Translations under genes and position numbers: made by a program
Shown here: positions 7,560 to 15,555 of the stretch, piece by piece
Position numbering within the stretch: the first letter of the stretch is position 1
How the letters are laid out: each line of letters opens with the position of its first letter
Source of the DNA: JAISGQ01 sp045604155
GTDB taxonomy: Bacteria > Bacillota > Clostridia > Oscillospirales > Acutalibacteraceae
Direction of reading: 5' to 3'
Length of the DNA: 64,000 bases
Assembly: GCA_045604155.1 (NCBI GenBank)
Contig: JAZUNN010000044.1
Span: 1-64,000 of the forward strand
The notes under the pieces: model-generated
The model's database searches: none
What the model was told of the DNA's origin: nothing
What the model saw: the letters and a program-made list of their open reading frames with translations, nothing else

Positions 7560-8420
7560 ATGAAGGAGTTGATGTTTTTGCAGTACAGAACAGATCTTGC
7601 GCTGGAAATGATTACTGATGAAAAATGTTCAGGTATAGAACATTCAAGTAAATTAAGTGGATTATTTAAAATTGATGAAATCAGAATATTTAATGATAAA
7701 GGTGCAGAAAGTACAGGTAAACCTAAAGGAAATTACGTTACATTTTCTGCGAAGTCAATCAGTGACAGTATGATCTGCGATGATGAAAGCATTAATTTGT
7801 TTGCAGACAAAATAAGAGATATGCTGCCTGAAAATGGAACAGTTCTTGTTGCAGGGCTGGGAAATTCGTCCATAACACCCGATGCTATTGGTCCGATGAC
7901 TGTGAAGGGAGTTCTTGCGACAAGACATCTTAAGGCAGAATTTGAACGCATTGAGGGACTTACAGAATTGAGATCAACAGCTGTCATTGCACCGGGTGTT
8001 CTTGGACAGACAGGAATAGAAGTCCTGGATATAATCAGAGCTTTATGTGAAAGAATAAAACCTGCTGCAGTAATAGCGGTGGATGCACTGGCATCAAGAA
8101 GTCTGTCAAGGCTTGGATGTACAATTCAGCTGTGCGATACCGGAATATCCCCGGGAGCAGGAGTCGGCAACAACAGACCGGGAATAAACATGAAAACATT
8201 GAATCTGCCGGTTATAGCTATTGGTGTTCCGACTGTGGTTGATGCTGAGATTATAGCAGAAAGGAATAATGAAGATGAGCGCAGTGAAGCAAAGCGAATG
8301 ATAGTAACACCACGTGAAATTGACCTGATTATAAGCAGGGCATCAAAATTTATTGCTTTATCAATAAATAAAGCACTTCATCCTGATTATGATCCTGAAG
8401 ATCTTTACAATGCGGTATAG
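7560..8420 (+). CDS. gpr: Germination protease GPR
   Basis: A 286-residue homologue of the spore endopeptidase that degrades small acid-soluble proteins during germination. Recognisable parts are YRTDLALEM near the N-terminus, VLVAGLGNSSITPDAIGP, VIAPGVLGQTG, AVIAVDALASRSLSRL and GISPGAGVGNNR, all characteristic of the GPR family. The start is uncertain. ATG 7560 is listed, but AAGGAG at 7563-7568 lies inside that frame and best fits an in-frame TTG at 7578 (ATG 7572 is only 3 bases away). GPR enzymes are made as zymogens that lose a short propeptide, so the few residues at stake are probably removed. It is followed by spoIIP, the usual partner. Confidence 0.93.
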   Translation: MKELMFLQYRTDLALEMITDEKCSGIEHSSKLSGLFKIDEIRIFNDKGAESTGKPKGNYVTFSAKSISDSMICDDESINLFADKIRDMLPENGTVLVAGLGNSSITPDAIGPMTVKGVLATRHLKAEFERIEGLTELRSTAVIAPGVLGQTGIEVLDIIRALCERIKPAAVIAVDALASRSLSRLGCTIQLCDTGISPGAGVGNNRPGINMKTLNLPVIAIGVPTVVDAEIIAERNNEDERSEAKRMIVTPREIDLIISRASKFIALSINKALHPDYDPEDLYNAV

Positions 8421-8430
8421 ATAACTGAAG

Positions 8431-8463
8431 CCTTGCATATTTATTGCATATAACTATGCGAGG
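8431..8463 (+). promoter_or_regulatory. Hairpin covering the spoIIP ribosome binding site
   Basis: CCTTGCATA (8431-8439) can pair with TATGCGAGG (8455-8463) with one G-U pair. The second arm includes part of the GAGGTG Shine-Dalgarno sequence of spoIIP. There is no T-tract, so it is not a terminator. Confidence 0.3.
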
Positions 8464-8475
8464 TGTAATCAGACG

Positions 8476-9564
8476 ATGAAAAAAACAATAAAAGTGATCG
8501 GACGTTTATTGGCTATATGCCTGTTGTTTGCCGCAGTATCTGAGATTAATAAATATATTGAAAATGATGGTAATGTTGTAACATTGATAGAAAATGCTGC
8601 GCTGTATTCTGTCGGAGTATCAGACTATTCAGGTGAAAAAACAAGAATAAGCTATTTTACAGGTACATCTGCAACTGAAAAAACGGAAAACAATACTACA
8701 ATTACTTCGTGTTCAACCACCACAATCTGCAGCACAACAAAAATGACCACCACTGTGCCGACGGGAGAAAATATAAAAGGCGTAAGCGAGGAACAGCTTA
8801 TCAGCAGTAAAATAAACCATGGAAAGATATATGTAAAAAATACAAATAAAAATCATGGTATTGATATCAGCGAAATACTGAAAGAAAAGCCTGAATGCTC
8901 CATAAGAAAAAACAGTGATTATCAGGTAATGATTGTTCACACACATACAACAGAATGTTATGCAATGCAGGACCGGAAATGGTATGACACAAATACAGAG
9001 TGGCGTAATACTGATGAAAAAAATAATATAGTATCTGTTGGAGCGATAATATCAGAAAGACTTAATGAAGCGGGGATAAAAACACTTCATGTAACGGTAA
9101 AGCATGATTATCCCAAATATAACGGTGCATATACAAGGGCTAAAGATACCATATCTAAATATCTTGAAATGTATCCATCGATTGATGTTGTTATTGATGT
9201 TCACAGAGATTCTATAACAAGAAATGACAAAACAAAAGTAAAGCCAACGGCAGTTATAGACGGCAGAAAAGCCGCTCAGATTATGATTATAAGCGGCTGC
9301 GACGATGAGGGAGACCTTGATTTCCCTGATTGGGAATATAATCTGAGATTTGCTCTCAGACTGCAGAAACAACTGACAGAAGACTGGCCGGGGCTTGCAA
9401 GACCGTTATATTTTGCACCCTTCAGATATAATATGCATATGACCAGAAATTCCATTCTTGTTGAATTCGGTACAGAGGTCAATACCCTGGAAGAAGCTCA
9501 ATATTCTGCGCATTTACTTTCAACCTCTCTTATTTCAATGCTGGAGCAGTACATAGAGGAGTGA
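8476..9564 (+). CDS. spoIIP: Stage II sporulation protein P (SpoIIP)
   Basis: A 362-residue exported protein: one N-terminal transmembrane helix (about 8-24), a Thr/Ser-rich linker (about 60-100), then the SpoIIP amidase domain. Diagnostic pieces are QVMIVHTHTTECY (zinc histidines), TRAKDTISKYL, DVVIDVHRDSI and RNSILVEFGTEVNTLEEA. SpoIIP acts with SpoIID and SpoIIM to thin septal peptidoglycan and drive engulfment of the forespore; it has N-acetylmuramoyl-L-alanine amidase and endopeptidase activity. Placement straight after gpr is the common Firmicutes order. SpoIID and SpoIIM are not in this window. Confidence 0.95.
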   Translation: MKKTIKVIGRLLAICLLFAAVSEINKYIENDGNVVTLIENAALYSVGVSDYSGEKTRISYFTGTSATEKTENNTTITSCSTTTICSTTKMTTTVPTGENIKGVSEEQLISSKINHGKIYVKNTNKNHGIDISEILKEKPECSIRKNSDYQVMIVHTHTTECYAMQDRKWYDTNTEWRNTDEKNNIVSVGAIISERLNEAGIKTLHVTVKHDYPKYNGAYTRAKDTISKYLEMYPSIDVVIDVHRDSITRNDKTKVKPTAVIDGRKAAQIMIISGCDDEGDLDFPDWEYNLRFALRLQKQLTEDWPGLARPLYFAPFRYNMHMTRNSILVEFGTEVNTLEEAQYSAHLLSTSLISMLEQYIEE

Positions 9565-9568
9565 TTGA

Positions 9569-9829
9569 ATGAAACTATACGCCAGAAGATTTATTGTATC
9601 TTTTTTTGTGACACTGATGATAATTACAGCCGCAGCAGGAATATATAAAGTTACATCAGCGGGCAGCACATTACTGGGGATACAGAATGATAATACAGCG
9701 ACCGATTATGGAATGATTTTAAAAAGTGGAAAAGCAGTCGACAGGGCAATGGGTATATTGTGGCCGGAAATAAGAACAGCTGCACACTGGTTCATTGCAG
9801 TATGTGCAGCTGTAAGTAAATTGTTTTAG
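9569..9829 (+). CDS. Small membrane protein in the gpr-spoIIP operon
   Basis: An 86-residue protein starting four bases after the spoIIP stop, with GAGG (9558-9561) inside the end of spoIIP as its likely ribosome binding site. It has one N-terminal transmembrane helix (about 8-28) and a second, weaker hydrophobic stretch at the C-terminus (about 68-84). No family is recognised. Position suggests expression with spoIIP and hence a role in sporulation, which is inference. Its stop overlaps the convergent TPR gene by four bases, and no terminator separates them. Confidence 0.6.
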   Translation: MKLYARRFIVSFFVTLMIITAAAGIYKVTSAGSTLLGIQNDNTATDYGMILKSGKAVDRAMGILWPEIRTAAHWFIAVCAAVSKLF

Positions 9830-12237
9830 TCGATCTCGCTCAGAATAAGAGATCGAAGATTTTCTGCTTTCTCATAATCTGCAAGAGCAAGCTGATGTTC
9901 ACCGAAAACTTCATAAAAAGCAGCTCTTGCATCGTAGGTGGAAGCAAGGTGAATTTTTCTCGATGGAGTAGAGGGAAGAGAGTCAAGAATATCAATGGAT
10001 TTTGTGTAGGAAGAAAGACTTGAAGAAAAATCCCTGATATTATTGTGGCAATATGCATTTCCAAGCTGGTAATACGCAAACGCAACAAGTTCATTTGCAT
10101 CAGAATTCTTTGCGGTGTCAATGTTTTTAAGAATATTCAATGCAGCCTTGTAATCGTTGATTGCCTGTTCATGACGCTGGGTTTCCTCGTGATATCTGCC
10201 TATGGAAAGCCATTTTGCAGCGCACGAAACAAATGTATCCGGCTCATTGATCGGATCATTTTCACTTAAGTCAGACAAAGCAAGTGAAACAGTATAATCC
10301 TCTGCCATAAGATCATATTTCCCGATTCGTTCGTATGCTTCGCCACGGTTTGAATAGAGAAGTGACATTGAAATCGAATCAGGGGGACAATCCTTGACAA
10401 GTTCTATAGCTCTTGTTAATTCGGGTATTTCGAGCTCAGGCTTATTCTGCTTGAAGTAAAGCGTGCCGAGGGTATTAAGACAAAGGGAAAGCTGACGTGA
10501 AATAACAGGATCGCCTTCGGCATGAGGTTCAAGCAGAAGGATGGCACGCTTCAATTCTTTTTCAGCACTTTCAATATCGTTATTCATAAGATGTATATCG
10601 GAAATGAACTTTAAACATGATGAATACTGAATAAGATCAACATTATCGGTATTCTGAAAAATCTTATCTGCCTGAGAGTAAATCTCAAAGCATTTATCAG
10701 TATCATTATTTCTCATATGACATTCAGCCAGATTGCATAATATTACTGCATGAAGATTTGATTTTTCAAGCTTTGAATTGTTTTCTGCATGGTAAGCTGC
10801 ACGTTCAAAAGCCTTGATTTCATCAGTTACAGGTGCGTTGCATCTGTACAGACATATACCGAGCCGATTATATGCATCAACGATTTCTTCCGTTGATGTT
10901 TTTTCTTTTTCCATATCCGATATGAGTTCATTGTATAAGGATGCACAGAAATCTGAGGGATAACCTTCGTCAATTGCAAGGGATGAGGAAAGTACAAGGG
11001 ATTCTCTGCTGTGATCTGATATTTCAATATATTTCAATAATTGTATTTTTGCAGTGTCAACATTACCGCATTTCAGATTAGCAAGTGATGAAGCTCTGTA
11101 CAATACGGGATCATTTTCTTCCTTCATAAGTTCGTTATAGATATGAGCACTTTCTGCAAATCTTTCAAGTTTATACAGAAGGGATGCATACGGACGAAGA
11201 AGCAGTGTACGGCAGGAAGAATATATTTCCAGTGCATTTTTATAAATCAGTGCACCTGCCTCAGGGAATCCTTTATCAATGATTGATTCAGTGAAAACAA
11301 GAAAATCATCAATATTATTCTCCGGAAAGCTGCAGTTCAATGAAATGGCATTTTTATTTTTCTGTAATACTGCAGTTTTGCAATAATTATAACAGACTTC
11401 TGCTTCGGGGGACAATACATTATGATTTATCTGATTGAGGATTTCAGCGGATAAATCATAATCCTGATTTCGTATAAGTGAAAGACTGTAGATAAGCCTG
11501 ATATGTTCTGTTTTTTCATTCCTTTCAGCAACAGAAGAAATTGCATCGTAAGAACGCTTTGCAGTTTTTGATATCAATGAATTACTCCAGCTTTGAACAG
11601 CACAGTCACAGAGCATATCGCAGCAATTTGTAAGTACATCCGGCAAATCGACTTTATCCTGAAATTCGAGAGCTTTAAGGCAGAATTGAGCACTGCTGCT
11701 GAATTGATTGATGCAGAAACATGCATGTGCAGCAATGCAGCAAGCACGCATGATATATTCGGGGGCAACCGTATGGTTTTTATCGGTCAACTCCTTCATG
11801 TAATTGTATGGTTCGATAAAAAGAGAAGTATCATATACGGTGTCGCTGAGCATTCTTGAATGCGCAAGCTGATATTTTGCTTTATATTTCAAATCTTTGT
11901 TTTCTGTATGATTATCAGCGTTGATATATGCATCGCAAGCTTTTTCATACAGCTCTGAGTCTGAATAAATATTGCCAAGCTGCATCCAGGCTTCGGATTT
12001 AATATCTGACATTTCTGAAGCGACAGAAATGCATTTAAGAAATAATTCCTCAGCTGTGTCCTTGTTTCCGAGTTTCTTCTCACACAACCCGTGATAAAAA
12101 GACAGAAAAGCAAGCAGCTCTGATGAGGATGCATGATTATATAATTTTTTCAGTGATCTGATTGCACGATTGCTGTTTCTTGTGAATACCGTATCAGATA
12201 AACAGAGCACCTTGTTTTTGAATTTTTTACTGTTCAT
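9826..12237 (-). CDS. Large tetratricopeptide-repeat protein
   Basis: An 803-residue soluble protein with no signal peptide or membrane helix. It is made of helical pairs with TPR character throughout. Clear repeats include AEELFLKCISVASEMSDIKS, AWMQLGNIYSDSELYEKACD near the N-terminus and AVILCNLAECHMRNNDTDKC, RQLSLCLNTLGTLYFKQNKP, LLYSNRGEAYERIGKYDLMA, AFAYYQLGNAYCHNNIRDFS and DARAAFYEVFGEHQLALADY in the second half. There is no DNA-binding, kinase or peptidase domain, so it is presumably a scaffold or adaptor. It is monocistronic and divergent from the GH3 gene, converging on the spoIIP operon. I cannot name a partner. Confidence 0.85.
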   Translation of the reverse strand: MNSKKFKNKVLCLSDTVFTRNSNRAIRSLKKLYNHASSSELLAFLSFYHGLCEKKLGNKDTAEELFLKCISVASEMSDIKSEAWMQLGNIYSDSELYEKACDAYINADNHTENKDLKYKAKYQLAHSRMLSDTVYDTSLFIEPYNYMKELTDKNHTVAPEYIMRACCIAAHACFCINQFSSSAQFCLKALEFQDKVDLPDVLTNCCDMLCDCAVQSWSNSLISKTAKRSYDAISSVAERNEKTEHIRLIYSLSLIRNQDYDLSAEILNQINHNVLSPEAEVCYNYCKTAVLQKNKNAISLNCSFPENNIDDFLVFTESIIDKGFPEAGALIYKNALEIYSSCRTLLLRPYASLLYKLERFAESAHIYNELMKEENDPVLYRASSLANLKCGNVDTAKIQLLKYIEISDHSRESLVLSSSLAIDEGYPSDFCASLYNELISDMEKEKTSTEEIVDAYNRLGICLYRCNAPVTDEIKAFERAAYHAENNSKLEKSNLHAVILCNLAECHMRNNDTDKCFEIYSQADKIFQNTDNVDLIQYSSCLKFISDIHLMNNDIESAEKELKRAILLLEPHAEGDPVISRQLSLCLNTLGTLYFKQNKPELEIPELTRAIELVKDCPPDSISMSLLYSNRGEAYERIGKYDLMAEDYTVSLALSDLSENDPINEPDTFVSCAAKWLSIGRYHEETQRHEQAINDYKAALNILKNIDTAKNSDANELVAFAYYQLGNAYCHNNIRDFSSSLSSYTKSIDILDSLPSTPSRKIHLASTYDARAAFYEVFGEHQLALADYEKAENLRSLILSEID

Positions 12238-12340
12238 GTAATCACCCGGGAGTCATATGTAGAAGATTAAAATATATTTTATCATATATTCGGCGTAAAA
12301 GCATCAGATTTAAAAAATATATTTATTTAACTTTATCAGG

Positions 12341-12369
12341 TTGAATGAATGCCTGCTGTAGTGTAAAAT
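12341..12369 (+). promoter_or_regulatory. Sigma-A-type promoter of the GH3 operon
   Basis: TTGAAT (12341-12346), 17 bases, TAAAAT (12364-12369), 25 bases ahead of the GH3 start. Confidence 0.45.
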
Positions 12370-12394
12370 AAAGAAAGCATTCGGAGGTGTAGAT

Positions 12395-13852
12395 ATGCCT
12401 GAAAGATACAGACAAAGCAATGAACGCAGAAGATATAATGATTCAGACAGACGAAGATACATAAGCTATGAGGATGACTATCGTCCTCGCAGAAATGACA
12501 GATCATACAATGATGATTATAACAGAAATGCAGACAGAAGACGCTACAATGATTACAGACCTGCAAGTCGGACATCAGGTTATTCCGGTATGCAAAGAGA
12601 GAGAAATGCTGACAGAGCAAATGCTTTATATCATGCAGAAGATGAACATCGTGGAATAACAAAGAAAATAGTTGTTGTTTTTATTATTTTTGCAATAATT
12701 ATAGGCAATTTTATTCTGTTTGCTGTTCTTAACGGAGCAGAGAAAAAACAGAATTCTGTAAATACAATGACAGAGCAGACCGATACAGACAACATAACCA
12801 ATATTATTGTTTCTCCCGTGGATATTACCGATATCAGAGCCCAGGCGCTTCTTGAGTCAATGACAACGGAAGAAAAGGTAGGACAGCTGCTGCTTATCCG
12901 TTCAAACGGACGAAATCAGCAGGAATTTACAAACCTTATTTCCGAGTGTAAAGTTGGCGGTGTTGTTCTTTTCAAAGCCGATTTTGAAAGTAAAACCAAA
13001 AACGGTGTAAAAGATATGACATCTTCACTTCAGACAGCAGCAGGTGGAAAGCTTCTTATCTGTGTCGATGAAGAGGGTGGAACAGTTGTCAGAATGAGCT
13101 CCATATCAGAGCTTCGATCAGAAAAGTACAAATCGCCTCAGGATCTTTACAAAATCGGTGGTCTTGAAAAAGTCAGAGATGATACGATCAATAAATGTGA
13201 ATTCCTTAAAACATATGGAGTTAACGTGAATTTTGCACCAGTTGCTGATGTTGTAACTGATAGTTCCGCTTTCATGTATAAACGTGCATTTGGAAAAAAT
13301 GCAGAATTAACAGGTGAATATGTTTCTGAAGTTGTAAAAGCAATGAAAGAAAATCAGGTTGGTTCTTCCATAAAGCATTTCCCCGGCTATGGCAACAGTA
13401 AAGGTGATACCCATAAAGGTCTTGATCATAATACATTGAGTCTTGCCTCACTTAAGGCATCAGATCTGATACCGTTCCAGTATGGTGTGGCTGCAGGTGC
13501 AGATTCAATAATGGTTACACACACAATAATTGATGAAGTTGATGGGGAAAACCCTGCATCCATGTCGCCGGAATGTATTTCTCTGATAAGAGATTATCTC
13601 GAATTTGACGGTGTTATTCTTACAGATGCACTTGATATGGGTGCGATTATTGAATTCTGTGATGGAGAGGATCCCTGCGTTCAGGCTTTCTGTGCAGGAA
13701 TAGATATGCTGTGTCTTCCTTCTGACCCAAAAGATGCATATGATAATCTCCTGAATGCAGTGAACAACGGGAAAATATCTGAAGACAGACTTGATGAATC
13801 AGTAAAAAGGATATTGAAATGGAAAATCAGGCTTGGTCTTTACGATGAATAG
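12395..13852 (+). CDS. Membrane-anchored glycoside hydrolase family 3 protein (NagZ-like)
   Basis: A 485-residue protein. Residues 1-88 are a highly charged cytoplasmic tail rich in Arg, Tyr, Asp and Asn with repeated RRRYND-like units. A transmembrane helix follows (about 92-112), then an extracellular GH3 domain. GH3 marks are MTTEEKVGQLLLIR, GGKLLICVDEEGG, SIKHFPGYGNSKGDTH (Lys 327, the Asp 338/His 340 dyad of the NagZ group) and LTDALDMGAI (nucleophile Asp 411). NagZ-type enzymes release beta-N-acetylglucosamine from wall sugars; here the site would face outside. GGAGG precedes the ATG. It is followed 11 bases later by a nuclease-like gene. Other GH3 substrates are possible. Confidence 0.88.
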   Translation: MPERYRQSNERRRYNDSDRRRYISYEDDYRPRRNDRSYNDDYNRNADRRRYNDYRPASRTSGYSGMQRERNADRANALYHAEDEHRGITKKIVVVFIIFAIIIGNFILFAVLNGAEKKQNSVNTMTEQTDTDNITNIIVSPVDITDIRAQALLESMTTEEKVGQLLLIRSNGRNQQEFTNLISECKVGGVVLFKADFESKTKNGVKDMTSSLQTAAGGKLLICVDEEGGTVVRMSSISELRSEKYKSPQDLYKIGGLEKVRDDTINKCEFLKTYGVNVNFAPVADVVTDSSAFMYKRAFGKNAELTGEYVSEVVKAMKENQVGSSIKHFPGYGNSKGDTHKGLDHNTLSLASLKASDLIPFQYGVAAGADSIMVTHTIIDEVDGENPASMSPECISLIRDYLEFDGVILTDALDMGAIIEFCDGEDPCVQAFCAGIDMLCLPSDPKDAYDNLLNAVNNGKISEDRLDESVKRILKWKIRLGLYDE

Positions 13853-13863
13853 AGGCGATAAAT

Positions 13864-14622
13864 TTGGATGCTGAACGATTTGCATGGGCGTGTGAATGCA
13901 TTGCCCAAAGTTCACGTGAACGAGCATCAATAGGCACGCTCAGCGAAAAATCACTTCATGCTGCAATAAAACTGTATTTTGAACCTCATGGAGAATGTCA
14001 GGAAATTAATGTCGGCGATTTTGTAGCCGATATTGTGGGCGAAAATGGAATAATAGAAATTCAGACACGGGCATTTTCCAAAATGAAAAAGAAGCTTTCT
14101 CAGTTTCTCAGTGTTGCTCCTGTTACGGTTGTTCATCCGATAATTGTCAATAAAACTGTTATTTGTGTTGATGAATGTACAGGTGCGGTTACTTCAAAAA
14201 GAAAATCACCTAAACATGGAGATATCTACAGTGCGATAGATGAACTGTGGGGGATAAAGGAATTTCTTCATGATGAGAAGCTGACTGTTTGCCTAATGCT
14301 CATCGATGCTCAGGAAACAAGAATATACGGAGGAGAAGTTCCGAAATACGGAAAGAAAAAACAGCGCAGCCCGAAAGGATACTTCAGAAGCGACAGATTG
14401 CCCACAAAGCTTAATGATGAAATATATATATGTGGGCTTGAAGGGTACAGAATATTCATACCGGAAGGACTTCCTGATCGGTTTACTGTAAAAGACATTG
14501 CATTGTGTGCGGATATTGATTCCCATAAAGCGAGCATTACAGCGCATCTTCTGAGTGAGATAGGTGTGCTTGAGCGAATTGGTAAAAAAGGAAACGCTTA
14601 TATCTATGAAGTCAGAATATAA
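13864..14622 (+). CDS. Hypothetical protein with PD-(D/E)XK-like core and C-terminal winged helix
   Basis: A 252-residue soluble protein. It starts at TTG 13864, supported by GAGG eight bases upstream and the lack of a nearby in-frame ATG. The N-terminal half has SEKSLHAAIKLYFEPHG, then VGDFVADIVGENGIIEIQTRAF, a strand-Asp-strand-ExQ layout like the restriction-endonuclease (PD-(D/E)XK) fold, followed by a lysine-rich helix. The C-terminal 60 residues (FTVKDIALCADIDSHKASIT and onward) look like a winged helix. The family is common in clostridia, but I know no experimental function. It lies between the GH3 gene and ispA in one transcript. A nuclease call is inference from the motif only. Confidence 0.65.
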   Translation: MDAERFAWACECIAQSSRERASIGTLSEKSLHAAIKLYFEPHGECQEINVGDFVADIVGENGIIEIQTRAFSKMKKKLSQFLSVAPVTVVHPIIVNKTVICVDECTGAVTSKRKSPKHGDIYSAIDELWGIKEFLHDEKLTVCLMLIDAQETRIYGGEVPKYGKKKQRSPKGYFRSDRLPTKLNDEIYICGLEGYRIFIPEGLPDRFTVKDIALCADIDSHKASITAHLLSEIGVLERIGKKGNAYIYEVRI

Positions 14623-14635
14623 AGGAGATATCTAA

Positions 14636-15520
14636 ATGGATATGAAATCTGAAATGGAAAAAAGAATTGCAGAAATTGAAAATATAATAAAGAATTATCT
14701 GCCTGAAGAAACAGGTTACCAGAAAACAGTAATTGAAGCAATGAATTACAGTGTTCTTGCAGGAGGAAAGAGATTAAGACCGATGCTCATGCAGGAAACA
14801 TACAGACTTTTCGGTGGAGAAGGAAAAGTTGTTGAGCCCTTTATGACAGCGCTTGAGCTTATTCATACGTATTCACTTGTGCACGATGATCTTCCTGCAA
14901 TGGATAATGATGAATACAGAAGAGGAAGAAAAACCACTCACGCAGTATATGGTGAAACAATGGGAATTCTTGCAGGCGATGCACTGCTCAACTATGCTTT
15001 TGAGATTGCAACACGTGCGTTTGATATTGAAATAAGCAATAAAACTGCAAAGGCGCTGCAGATACTTGCTTATAAAGCAGGTATATATGGCATGGTTGGC
15101 GGCCAGGTTGCGGATATTGAATCTGAAAACAAAACTGTTCCGATTGAAACAATCGAGTTCATCCATAAAATGAAGTGCGGCGCACTGATAGAAAGTGCAA
15201 TGCTGATAGGTGCAATACTTGCAGGAGCATCAGAATACGAGCAGAATACCATTGCACAGATTGCTGCTGATGTAGGTTTTGCATTCCAGATTCAGGATGA
15301 TATACTTGATGTAACAAGCTCAACTGAAAAGCTTGGCAAACCCGTAGGCAGTGATGAAAAGAACAGCAAATCAACATATGTTGCCATCAAAGGAATTGAT
15401 CAGGCGAGGAAAGATGTCAGATTCCTTTCTGACCGTGCCATTGAAAAGCTTTCAATTTTGCCTTATGAAAATGAATTTCTTAAAGAACTTATTATCATGC
15501 TTATAGAGAGAGAAAAATAA
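14636..15520 (+). CDS. ispA: Polyprenyl synthetase (farnesyl/geranylgeranyl diphosphate synthase)
   Basis: A 294-residue trans-prenyltransferase that condenses isopentenyl diphosphate with allylic diphosphates, supplying the precursor of undecaprenyl phosphate and quinones. GGKRLRP, the first aspartate-rich motif DDLPAMD (from Asp 84) and the second DDILD (221-225) are intact. Length and motif spacing fit short-chain IspA enzymes. AAAGGAG stands eight bases before ATG 14636. The gene ends the GH3 operon. In many Firmicutes it sits with xseB and dxs, which are absent here. Product chain length cannot be fixed from the residues seen. Confidence 0.92.
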   Translation: MDMKSEMEKRIAEIENIIKNYLPEETGYQKTVIEAMNYSVLAGGKRLRPMLMQETYRLFGGEGKVVEPFMTALELIHTYSLVHDDLPAMDNDEYRRGRKTTHAVYGETMGILAGDALLNYAFEIATRAFDIEISNKTAKALQILAYKAGIYGMVGGQVADIESENKTVPIETIEFIHKMKCGALIESAMLIGAILAGASEYEQNTIAQIAADVGFAFQIQDDILDVTSSTEKLGKPVGSDEKNSKSTYVAIKGIDQARKDVRFLSDRAIEKLSILPYENEFLKELIIMLIEREK

Positions 15521-15524
15521 TAAA

Positions 15525-15555
15525 AAAGAGCAGCGATATGCTGCTCTTTTTTTAT
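15525..15555. terminator. Bidirectional intrinsic terminator
   Basis: AAAGAGCAGC (15525-15534) pairs with GCTGCTCTTT (15540-15549); A-run on one side and T-run on the other. It serves ispA and the convergent C39-like gene. Confidence 0.9.
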
